A stretch of 14,309 nt of DNA. It comes from CAZUZD01 sp964624465. GTDB lineage: Bacteria; Planctomycetota; Planctomycetia; Isosphaerales; Isosphaeraceae. Below the pieces are notes generated by a model, which was not told the DNA's origin, did no database searches, and saw nothing but the letters and a program-made list of their open reading frames with translations. The stretch lies in contig CAZUZD010000148.1 in NCBI GenBank assembly GCA_964624465.1, positions 1 through 14,309 on the forward strand. Direction: 5' to 3'. Positions 1-5,832 of the stretch are shown here, in pieces. The translations under genes were made by a program, and so were the position numbers. Each line of letters begins with the position of its first letter. The stretch's first letter is position 1.

Positions 1-16
1 GCTCCACGCCCCGCCC

Positions 17-46
17 GGGCGGGGGGGGGGCGGGGGCGGGGGCGGG
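17..46 (+). repeat. G-tract run, potential G-quadruplex
   Basis: Five runs of G (3, 10, 5, 5 and 3 bases at 17-19, 21-30, 32-36, 38-42 and 44-46) are each separated by a single C. Four or more G-runs with one-base loops is the classic intramolecular G-quadruplex pattern. The run lies downstream of the moaE stop. A run this regular can also be a site of sequencing or assembly error. The rest of 1-182 shows no gene I can support. Confidence 0.6.
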
Positions 47-182
47 ATCGGTCGCGGGGCCGGGCGGCGGGGGCGCGTGAGTCACGGGCGGCCTCGGCGA
101 GTCGGTCGAGTGGCGGACGGGGGCGACGTGTGAGTATACCGGCCCGGGGCTGGGATCGACGAGGGCCGATGACAGCGGCGCG

Positions 183-611
183 TCAGGCCGGCGGCCGATC
201 GAGGCCCGGGTGGACCCACTCCTCGGTGCCGTCGGCCCAGCGCTCGCGCTTCCAGATCGGGACGACCTGCTTGATCGTGTCCATGAGCCACTGGCAGGCC
301 TCGAACGCCTCGGCGCGGTGCGGGCTGCTCACCGCCACGGCCACGGCGATCTCCCCCAGCGCCAGGGGCCCGACCCGGTGCACGATTGCCGCCTCGACCA
401 GCGGCCAGCGTCCGCGGGCCTCGTCGACCAGCTCGCCCAGCTTGCGGCGGGCCATCTCGGGGTACGCCTCGTACTCGAGCGCTGCCGTGCGCTTCGCGCC
501 CGTCAGCTCGCGCACCGTGCCCAGGAACAGGCACACCGCGCCGGCCAGGGGCGAGCGCACGTGCTCGGTCAGCGCGGCAGGGTCGATCGGGTCGGTCGTG
601 ATCGCGATCAT
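183..611 (-). CDS. moaE: Molybdopterin synthase catalytic subunit MoaE
   Basis: Large subunit of molybdopterin synthase. It works with thiocarboxylated MoaD to convert cyclic pyranopterin monophosphate to molybdopterin in the cytoplasm. The 142-residue length is normal for the family. Visible family marks are GTVRE (31-35), the SSPHRAEAFEAC region (95-106), and IKQVVPIWKRE (113-123). In the last, K114 and K121 match the two active-site lysines of E. coli MoaE (K119 and K126). The C-terminal W-ADG-EEWVHPG is also typical. The ATG at 611 gives a full N-terminus, although no strong Shine-Dalgarno precedes it. It starts 38 bp after the moaD stop on the same strand, so the two are almost certainly one operon. 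A frame overlapping it on the plus strand is a shadow. Confidence 0.96.
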   Translation of the reverse strand: MIAITTDPIDPAALTEHVRSPLAGAVCLFLGTVRELTGAKRTAALEYEAYPEMARRKLGELVDEARGRWPLVEAAIVHRVGPLALGEIAVAVAVSSPHRAEAFEACQWLMDTIKQVVPIWKRERWADGTEEWVHPGLDRPPA

Positions 612-649
612 GGTCGGCGGGACTCGGGCGGCGTGGGCGGGGTCGGGGC

Positions 650-901
650 TCAGGTCTGGCCGCCACTGACGGGCGGGATGGCCGCGACCTCGGCGCCGGC
701 GGGGATGAGCGTCGTGTCGTCGGCGTACTCGCCCGCGACGGCGAACAGGAGCATGGGGATCAGGGGGGCCAGCTCGGGCTCCTGCGCGGCCAGCGCGGCC
801 TTGAGGTCGGCGATGGTCGCGCCCTCGGGCAGTTCGAGGGCCACGGAGCCACGGCCGGCGCGCTGGCGGGCGACGGCGAACAGGAGCAGGTCGACCCGCA
901 A
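650..901 (-). CDS. moaD: Molybdopterin synthase sulfur carrier subunit MoaD, with C-terminal GGQT
   Basis: Small ubiquitin-like sulfur carrier (83 residues, normal length). MoeB activates its C-terminal glycine, which then carries the thiocarboxylate used by MoaE. The fold pattern is clear: the beta strand RVDLLLFAVARQ, LPEGATIADLKAAL, then LLFAVAGEYADDTTLIPAGAEVAAIPPVSGG. I chose the TTG at 899-901 because GGAG at 911-914 lies 9 bases upstream and the product then begins exactly where MoaD proteins do. No ATG or GTG start fits nearby. The frame stays open far upstream opposite uvrA, but that part is not MoaD. The oddity is the end: the diglycine is followed by Gln-Thr before the TGA, whereas the canonical protein ends at Gly-Gly. 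Family assignment is firm; the start codon is moderately sure. Confidence 0.9.
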   Translation of the reverse strand: MRVDLLLFAVARQRAGRGSVALELPEGATIADLKAALAAQEPELAPLIPMLLFAVAGEYADDTTLIPAGAEVAAIPPVSGGQT

Positions 902-1084
902 CGGCGTGCTCTCCGGGGGCAGGGCTCTCGGCTTGGCTTGCGGCGGCTCGGGCCGTGGGGTTAGTCTGATCGGTTCGCCGCGGCCCTGCAATCCATTCCT
1001 GGCAGCGGGCCCGCCGCTCGCGGTGACGGGGATCGATCCGATCTCAACGGGCGGGCCCCGTCGCGATCGGGATCGGTGCTCCGC
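902..1084. promoter_or_regulatory. Divergent intergenic region between moaD and uvrA
   Basis: These 183 bp must hold the promoters of both divergent units. The only candidate I can point to is weak and faces moaD: TTGCAG (986-991, minus strand), an 18-base spacer, then AGACTA (962-967, minus strand). I see no convincing plus-strand promoter or LexA-like palindrome for uvrA, and no clear Shine-Dalgarno before it. Confidence 0.3.
911..914 (-). promoter_or_regulatory. Ribosome binding site of moaD
   Basis: The minus strand reads GGAG (CTCC on the plus strand) 9 bases before the TTG at 899-901. It is the reason for choosing this rare start codon. Confidence 0.6.
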
Positions 1085-3925
1085 ATGGATGTCCACGCCG
1101 AAGGGTGCATCGAGGTGCGCGGGGCGCGGGTGCACAACCTGCGCGATGTCGACGTCGACATCCCCCGCGGCCGGCTGGTCGTGCTCACCGGCGTCAGCGG
1201 CTCGGGCAAGAGCAGCCTCGCGTTCGACACGATCTACGCCGAGGGCCAGCGGCGGTACGTCGAGAGCCTGGCGGGCTTCGCGCGGCAGTACCTCGACCAG
1301 CTCCAGCCGCCCGACGTCGACCGCGTCGACGGCCTGCCGCCGACGGTGGCCATCGACCAGAAGGCCGGCACCGCCAGCCCGCGCAGCACGGTGGCCACCG
1401 TCACCGAGGTCTTCGACTACCTGCGGCTGCTCTACGCTCGCGCCGGCATCCCCCACTGCCCGGGCTGCGACCGGCCGATCCGCCGCCAGAGCGCCGACCA
1501 GATGGTGCGCTCGGTGCTGGCCCTGCGCGACGGCCAGAAGGTGCTGATCCTGGCGCCCCTGGTGCGCGGGCGCAAGGGGCAGCACCTCGACGTCTTCGCC
1601 ACCATCCGCCGCGAGGGTCTCATCCGCGCGCGGGTCGATGGGGAGCTGGTCGAGATCACCGACGACCCGCCGAAGCTGGCCAAGACGAAGGCGCACACGA
1701 TCGAGGCGGTGGTCGATCGCCTGGTGGTGCGCGAGGGCATCCGGCCCCGGCTGGCCGAGTCGGTCGACCGGGCCTTGAAGCTGGCCGACGGCGGGATCGT
1801 GCTGGCCGTGCAGGACGACGCCGGCGGCTGGGACGACCGGGTGCTGAGCGTCAAGTTCGCCTGCCCCGACTGCGGCATCGGCCTGGAGGAGCTGGAGCCG
1901 CGCACCTTCAGCTTCAACAGCCCCTATGGCGCTTGCCGCACCTGCGACGGCCTGGGCGTGACCCCCGCCTTCGACCCCGAGCTGGTGCTCCCCGACCGCT
2001 CGCGATCGCTGGCCACCGGCGCGGTGGCCCCCTGGGTCACCGAGACGAAGCGGGGCGAGACTCCGCTGGACGAGCCGGCGCTGGCGGCCTTGCTGAAGCG
2101 GCACAAGCTCACCCGCGCCACGCCGCTGGCGAAGTGGCCCGAGGCCGCCGTGATCGGCCTGCTCGACGGCGACGCCGAGAGCGGGTTCGCGGGCGTGCTC
2201 AAGCACCTCGACGCCGAGCTCAAGGTGGTGCGGTCCGAGAAGCGCCGGACGGCGCTGGAGGCGTTCCAGGCCCCGCTGGTGTGCGCCGGCTGCGGCGGCG
2301 CCCGGCTCCGCCCCGAGGCCAGGGCGGTCACCATCGACGGCCGCGCCATCCACCAGGTGATGGCCGTGCCGACGCACGAGGCCCGGACGTTCCTGGAGTC
2401 CCTGAGGTTCGAGCCACCGCTGGACCTGGTCGGGCCGCCGCTGGTGCGCGAGATCGGCCACCGGCTCTCGTTCCTGGAGCGGGTGGGCCTGGGGTATCTG
2501 ACGCTCGACCGCCCGGCCGACACGCTCTCCGGTGGCGAGCTGCAGCGGGTGCGGCTGGCGTCGCAGATCGGCTCGGGGCTGGTGGGCGTGGGCTACGTGC
2601 TGGATGAGCCAACCACCGGCCTGCACCCGCGCGATACCGACCGCCTGCTGGCCAGCCTGCACGCGCTGCGGGACGCCGGCAACAGCGTCCTGGTCGTCGA
2701 GCACGACGACGCCGTGATCCGGGCCGCCGACTGGGTCATCGACATCGGCCCGGGTGCCGGGCCCGACGGCGGCCGGGTGGTCGCCGAGGGTCCGCCCGAT
2801 GCGCTCCAGGGCCCCGACTCGGTCACGGCGCGGTTCCTGAACTCGCACGCCAGGCTGGCCCCGGCCGACGGCGCGCGGGTGGCGGAGGCGCCGGGGTGGG
2901 TTGTGCTGCGGGGGGCCTCGGCGCAGAACCTGCGCGACGTGGACGTGAAGTTCCCGCTGGCGGCCCTGACGTGCGTGACCGGCGTGAGCGGGTCGGGCAA
3001 GAGCACGCTGGTGCAGCAGGTGCTCGCCCGCGCCGTGCGGCGGCAGCTCGACGGCGGCGGGCCCCGGCCGGGCCCGTACCGGGTGCTCGAGGGCGTGGAG
3101 CAGCTCGCCAAGCTGATCGACGTGGACCAGTCTCCGATCGGCCGCACGCCGAGGTCGACGCCGGCGACCTACACGGGCGTCTTCGACGAGATCCGCAAGG
3201 TCTTCGCCGTCACCCGCGAGGCGAAGCTCCGCGGCTACAAGGCCAACCGCTTCAGCTTCAACGTGCAGGGCGGCCGCTGCGAGACCTGCCAGGGCCAGGG
3301 CGAGCGCCGGATCGAGATGCAGTTCTTGCCCGACCTGTACGTGACCTGCGAGTCGTGCAACGGCCTGCGGTTCAACCGGCCCACGCTGGAGGTGCGGTAC
3401 AAGGGGCACTCGATCGGCAGCGTGCTGCAACTGCGGGTCGACGAGGCGTTGCCGCTGTTCGACGCCGTGCCCCGGGTGCGGGCCGGGCTGGAGGCCCTGC
3501 ACGACGCCGGCCTGGGGTACGTGACGCTGGGCCAGGCGAGCACGACCCTCTCCGGCGGCGAGGCCCAGCGCGTGAAGCTCGCCGCCGAGCTCGGCCGCCC
3601 GGCGCTGGGGCGCACCCTGTACCTGCTCGACGAGCCGACCACCGGCCTGCACTTCGCCGACGTCGCCAACCTGCTGCGGGTGCTCCGCCGGCTGGCCGAG
3701 CTGGGGCACGCCGTGGTCGTCATCGAGCACAACCTGGACGTGATCCGCACCGCCGACTGGGTCATCGACCTCGGCCCCGACGGCGGCGCCGACGGCGGCC
3801 GGGTGGTCGCGATGGGCCCGCCCGGCGAGGTCGCCCGCGTGGCCGGCAGCCACACCGGCCAGTACCTCGCCGCCCTCGACCCCCCATCCCCCTCCCGGCA
3901 GGACCGCGCCGCCCGCTCGCTCTGA
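1085..3925 (+). CDS. uvrA: Excinuclease ABC subunit A (UvrA)
   Basis: Damage-sensing ATPase of nucleotide excision repair; a UvrA dimer loads UvrB onto DNA lesions. At 946 residues it is full length. It has two ABC ATPase halves: Walker A GVSGSGKSS (36-44) and GVSGSGKST (633-641), and signatures LSGGELQ (from 481) and LSGGEAQ (from 822), each followed by LDEPTTGLH. Zinc modules are C260-PD-C263 with C284-RT-C287, and C732-ET-C735 with C755-ES-C758. The UvrB-binding domain is present (from about 132: SADQMV through RARVDGELVEITDDPPKL and KAHTIEAVVDRL). This separates it from UvrA2-type paralogues, which lack that domain. The ATG at 1085 is preferred; an in-frame GTG at 1076 would add three residues. 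In E. coli the first half reads DEPSIGLHQRD, here DEPTTGLHPRD. The C-terminus has a short proline/arginine-rich tail. Confidence 0.97.
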   Translation: MDVHAEGCIEVRGARVHNLRDVDVDIPRGRLVVLTGVSGSGKSSLAFDTIYAEGQRRYVESLAGFARQYLDQLQPPDVDRVDGLPPTVAIDQKAGTASPRSTVATVTEVFDYLRLLYARAGIPHCPGCDRPIRRQSADQMVRSVLALRDGQKVLILAPLVRGRKGQHLDVFATIRREGLIRARVDGELVEITDDPPKLAKTKAHTIEAVVDRLVVREGIRPRLAESVDRALKLADGGIVLAVQDDAGGWDDRVLSVKFACPDCGIGLEELEPRTFSFNSPYGACRTCDGLGVTPAFDPELVLPDRSRSLATGAVAPWVTETKRGETPLDEPALAALLKRHKLTRATPLAKWPEAAVIGLLDGDAESGFAGVLKHLDAELKVVRSEKRRTALEAFQAPLVCAGCGGARLRPEARAVTIDGRAIHQVMAVPTHEARTFLESLRFEPPLDLVGPPLVREIGHRLSFLERVGLGYLTLDRPADTLSGGELQRVRLASQIGSGLVGVGYVLDEPTTGLHPRDTDRLLASLHALRDAGNSVLVVEHDDAVIRAADWVIDIGPGAGPDGGRVVAEGPPDALQGPDSVTARFLNSHARLAPADGARVAEAPGWVVLRGASAQNLRDVDVKFPLAALTCVTGVSGSGKSTLVQQVLARAVRRQLDGGGPRPGPYRVLEGVEQLAKLIDVDQSPIGRTPRSTPATYTGVFDEIRKVFAVTREAKLRGYKANRFSFNVQGGRCETCQGQGERRIEMQFLPDLYVTCESCNGLRFNRPTLEVRYKGHSIGSVLQLRVDEALPLFDAVPRVRAGLEALHDAGLGYVTLGQASTTLSGGEAQRVKLAAELGRPALGRTLYLLDEPTTGLHFADVANLLRVLRRLAELGHAVVVIEHNLDVIRTADWVIDLGPDGGADGGRVVAMGPPGEVARVAGSHTGQYLAALDPPSPSRQDRAARSL

Positions 3926-3986
3926 GGATCGGAGGGGGGCCGCTCGGATGCGGACCGGGTCCAAGACTTTGCCGGCGGGCCCGGTG

Positions 3987-4022
3987 TCCCGTAGGTCGGA
4001 TGAGCGGAGCGAAATCCGACGG
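3987..4022 (+). repeat. REP-like palindromic element, left copy of an inverted pair
   Basis: A 36-base arm that is a perfect reverse complement of 4098-4133. Inside it, GTAG (3991-3994) immediately precedes an imperfect hairpin: GTCGGAT (3995-4001) pairs with ATCCGAC (4014-4020). A GTAG tetranucleotide at the foot of a REP hairpin is the known recognition signal of REP-associated tyrosine transposases (TnpA-REP/RAYT) in enterobacteria. Classification as REP-like is an inference from this structure; no RAYT gene is in the window. Confidence 0.75.
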
Positions 4023-4097
4023 CCTCGGAGGCGCTCGCCGGTCGGCCAGGCGACCCGGCTCCTGCGGTGGGTTTGCAATGCCGGCCCTCGCTCCAGC

Positions 4098-4133
4098 CCG
4101 TCGGATTTCGCTCCGCTCATCCGACCTACGGGA
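4098..4133 (-). repeat. REP-like palindromic element, right (inverted) copy
   Basis: Exact reverse complement of 3987-4022 over 36 bases, separated from it by 75 bases (4023-4097). The same hairpin and GTAG tetranucleotide are present on the minus strand (4127-4130). Two REPs in head-to-head orientation form a BIME-like unit. Confidence 0.75.
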
Positions 4134-4134
4134 G

Positions 4135-4181
4135 GGGAACCGCCCGGGTGCCTGGGTTCCGTCCCCGGAGCCCGGGTCCCA
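4135..4181 (+). repeat. Second GC-rich hairpin repeat family, copy A
   Basis: Starts directly after the right REP-like arm. It carries GGAACCGCC, GGGTGCC and a hairpin in which 4151-4161 pairs with 4166-4176 (11 bp including two G-T wobbles, 4-base loop). Copies B (4251-4292, inverted) and C (4316-4366) share the same order of blocks. Confidence 0.55.
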
Positions 4182-4250
4182 TCGCCTCGGACGGCATGGC
4201 CGTGTGGCGTGGCCTGAGCGTCAGCGTGGTCACGACGACGATTCGCAGGC

Positions 4251-4292
4251 CACCGGATCCGGGCCCCGCACGCGGGACCCGGGCACCCCAGG
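4251..4292 (-). repeat. Second GC-rich hairpin repeat family, copy B (inverted)
   Basis: Read on the minus strand it gives GGGGTGCCCGGGTCCCGC followed by GCGGGGCCCGGATCCGG, closely matching copy C. Stem 4259-4268 pairs with 4273-4282 with one mismatch. Confidence 0.55.
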
Positions 4293-4315
4293 AGCCGTCG
4301 TGCGGAAGGGTCGAG

Positions 4316-4366
4316 GGCGGAACCGCCGGGGTGCCCGGGTTCCGCAGAGCGGAGCCCGGATCCGGG
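4316..4366 (+). repeat. Second GC-rich hairpin repeat family, copy C
   Basis: Contains GGCGGAACCGCC, GGGGTGCCCGGGTTCCGC and GCGGAGCCCGGATCCGGG. Stem 4335-4344 pairs with 4350-4359 (10 bp with one G-T wobble) around a 5-base loop. It shares the block order of copy A and the GGATCCGG end of copy B. Confidence 0.55.
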
Positions 4367-4488
4367 AGCCCTGGTCGGGGGTCCGCTCGGGTGGGCCGTG
4401 CTCGGGATGCGGCGGCGCGGCAGTTGCACCGGGAGGGGACGGCCGGGGCGGAGGGCTCCGGGGGATGCGCCGGGGCCACCGCTGCTGC

Positions 4489-4493
4489 GAGGA
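4489..4493 (+). promoter_or_regulatory. Ribosome binding site of the alpha/beta hydrolase
   Basis: GAGGA lies 7 bases before the ATG at 4501. It decides the start in a frame that is open for more than 1.5 kb further upstream. Confidence 0.6.
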
Positions 4494-4500
4494 TGCCGCC

Positions 4501-5697
4501 ATGCCGCAACTGATTCTCACCCTCTGGTTGCACCTGCTGCTGGCCGTCGGGCTGATCGGCGGGGGGATCACGCTGGTCGGGCGCTGGTACCGCTCGGCGT
4601 GGGCGTATGACCGCACCGTGGACCTGTGGCGGTTCGATCCGGACCTGGGCTGGAACGGGCCGACGGCGCTGCTGGCGCTGGGGGTGGCGCTGCTGGTCTG
4701 GTCGATCGCCGGTGGGCTCATCGTCCGGGCCGTCCTGGGGCTGGCGTCGAGGTTGCGGAGTGGCGGGGCGAACGCCGAGCCCGCGCCGGGGCCGGCGCCG
4801 GCGGGGCAGGTGCAGCGGCTGAGCCGGCCGGATGGCGCGGAGCTGCACGTCGAGGTCGTTGGCCCGGAGGACGCGCCGCCGATCGTGCTGACGCACGGCT
4901 GGGGGCTGAACTCCGACGAGTGGACGTACCTGTGCCGCGAGCTGGGCGATCGCTTCCGGCTGATCCGCTGGGACCTGCCCGGCCTGGGCCGGTCGAAGCG
5001 GCCCGACAACGGCGACTTCCGGCTCGAGACCCTGGCCGGCCACCTGGAGGCGGTGCTCGGCGTGGCCGGCGGCCGGCCGGCGGTGCTGCTGGGGCACAGC
5101 ATCGGCGGCATGATCGGCCTGACCTTCTGCCGGCGGTTCGCCACCGAGCTCCACGGCCGCGTGGCCGGCCTCGTCTTCGCCGAGACGACGTACATCAACC
5201 CGGTGCGCACGGCCAGGTATGCCGGCCTGTTCACGGCGATCGAGCGGCCGGTGCTGGTGCCGCTCCTGCACCTGACGATCTGGCTGTCGCCGCTGGTCTG
5301 GCTCTCGAACATCCTGAGCTACTTCAACGGCTCGGCGCACTCGCAGGCGAAGCGCACGGGGTTCGCCGGCACGCAGTCGCCCGGCCAGGTGGACTTCGTG
5401 GCCCGGTTCAACCTCCAGGCGCCGCCGGCGGTGCTGGCCCGCGGCATGTTCGCGATGCTCGAATTCGACGAGACCGCGACCCTGCCCACCATCGACGCGC
5501 CCACCGTGGTCGTCGTCGGCGACCGCGACCCGGTCTGCCGGCCCGACGCCGGGGAGCGGATCGCTCGCGAGGTGCCCGGCGCGCGGCTGGTGCGGCTGAC
5601 CCCGGCGCGGCACATGGGCGTGATCGAGCACCACGCCGAGTTCGCCCGCGCCGTGGCCGGATTCGCCGCCGGGGTCACGGGCGTCGCCCGCGTCTGA
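4501..5697 (+). CDS. Membrane-anchored alpha/beta hydrolase
   Basis: A 398-residue protein with two predicted transmembrane segments at the N-terminus (about 3-27 and 54-80), then a Pro/Ala-rich linker (about 90-103) and an alpha/beta hydrolase domain (about 104-392). The catalytic residues are readable: oxyanion loop THGWG (131-135), nucleophile elbow GHSIGG with Ser200, acid D343 in VGDRDPVC, and His371 in ARHMG. WDLPGLGRSKRP (157-168) is typical of the family. A hydrophobic patch in the lid region (about 249-270) could contact the membrane. Substrate is unknown; esterase, lipase and epoxide-hydrolase-like activities all fit. The frame is open far upstream, opposite and within uvrA, but the ATG at 4501 with GAGGA before it starts the protein correctly. 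The next plus-strand gene starts 135 bp downstream. Confidence 0.9.
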   Translation: MPQLILTLWLHLLLAVGLIGGGITLVGRWYRSAWAYDRTVDLWRFDPDLGWNGPTALLALGVALLVWSIAGGLIVRAVLGLASRLRSGGANAEPAPGPAPAGQVQRLSRPDGAELHVEVVGPEDAPPIVLTHGWGLNSDEWTYLCRELGDRFRLIRWDLPGLGRSKRPDNGDFRLETLAGHLEAVLGVAGGRPAVLLGHSIGGMIGLTFCRRFATELHGRVAGLVFAETTYINPVRTARYAGLFTAIERPVLVPLLHLTIWLSPLVWLSNILSYFNGSAHSQAKRTGFAGTQSPGQVDFVARFNLQAPPAVLARGMFAMLEFDETATLPTIDAPTVVVVGDRDPVCRPDAGERIAREVPGARLVRLTPARHMGVIEHHAEFARAVAGFAAGVTGVARV

Positions 5698-5747
5698 GCC
5701 GGCCGCCGGTCGCGGGTCGAATCGAAATCCCGAATTGCGAGAGCCTG

Positions 5748-5776
5748 CTGATCCGTTGCCAGCCGCCGGGTACACT
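5748..5776 (+). promoter_or_regulatory. Weak sigma70-like promoter before the FAD oxidoreductase
   Basis: TACACT (5771-5776) matches 4 of 6 of the -10 consensus. At 17 bases upstream, CTGATC (5748-5753) matches only 3 of 6 of the -35. It lies in the 135-bp gap ahead of the gene, in a locally less GC-rich stretch. It is a candidate only. Confidence 0.3.
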
Positions 5777-5832
5777 GTGGCGGTGCGGGGGCCGCCGGGA
5801 TGGGCCGCCGCGCGGGCTGGGGACGCCACGCG

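Larger units (their letters stand above)
3926..4500. other. Gene-free, repeat-rich intergenic region
   Basis: About 575 bp separate uvrA from the next gene. I find no supportable gene here. Most of the span is made of palindromic units of two families: a REP-like pair (3987-4133) and three copies of a second GC-rich hairpin unit (about 4135-4366). The open frames that run through it are short or are extensions of frames belonging to the flanks. Confidence 0.75.

Noticed and set aside
902..1084. LexA/SOS operator ahead of uvrA
   Set aside because: No convincing LexA-type palindrome is visible, and the LexA box of this lineage is not known to me.
1085..3925. UvrA2-type or ABC drug-resistance paralogue instead of true UvrA
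   Set aside because: The UvrB-binding domain and the zinc modules are complete, which UvrA2-type proteins lack in part.
902..4429. Very long open frame on the minus strand opposite uvrA, continuing upstream of moaD
   Set aside because: It is antisense to a certain uvrA gene, its composition is His/Gln/Ala/Arg-rich as expected for a high-GC shadow frame, and only its end (650-901) matches a known family.
3926..4500. CRISPR array or insertion sequence in the repeat-rich gap
   Set aside because: The repeats are inverted and irregularly spaced with no uniform spacers, and there is no transposase gene or target-site duplication that I can see.
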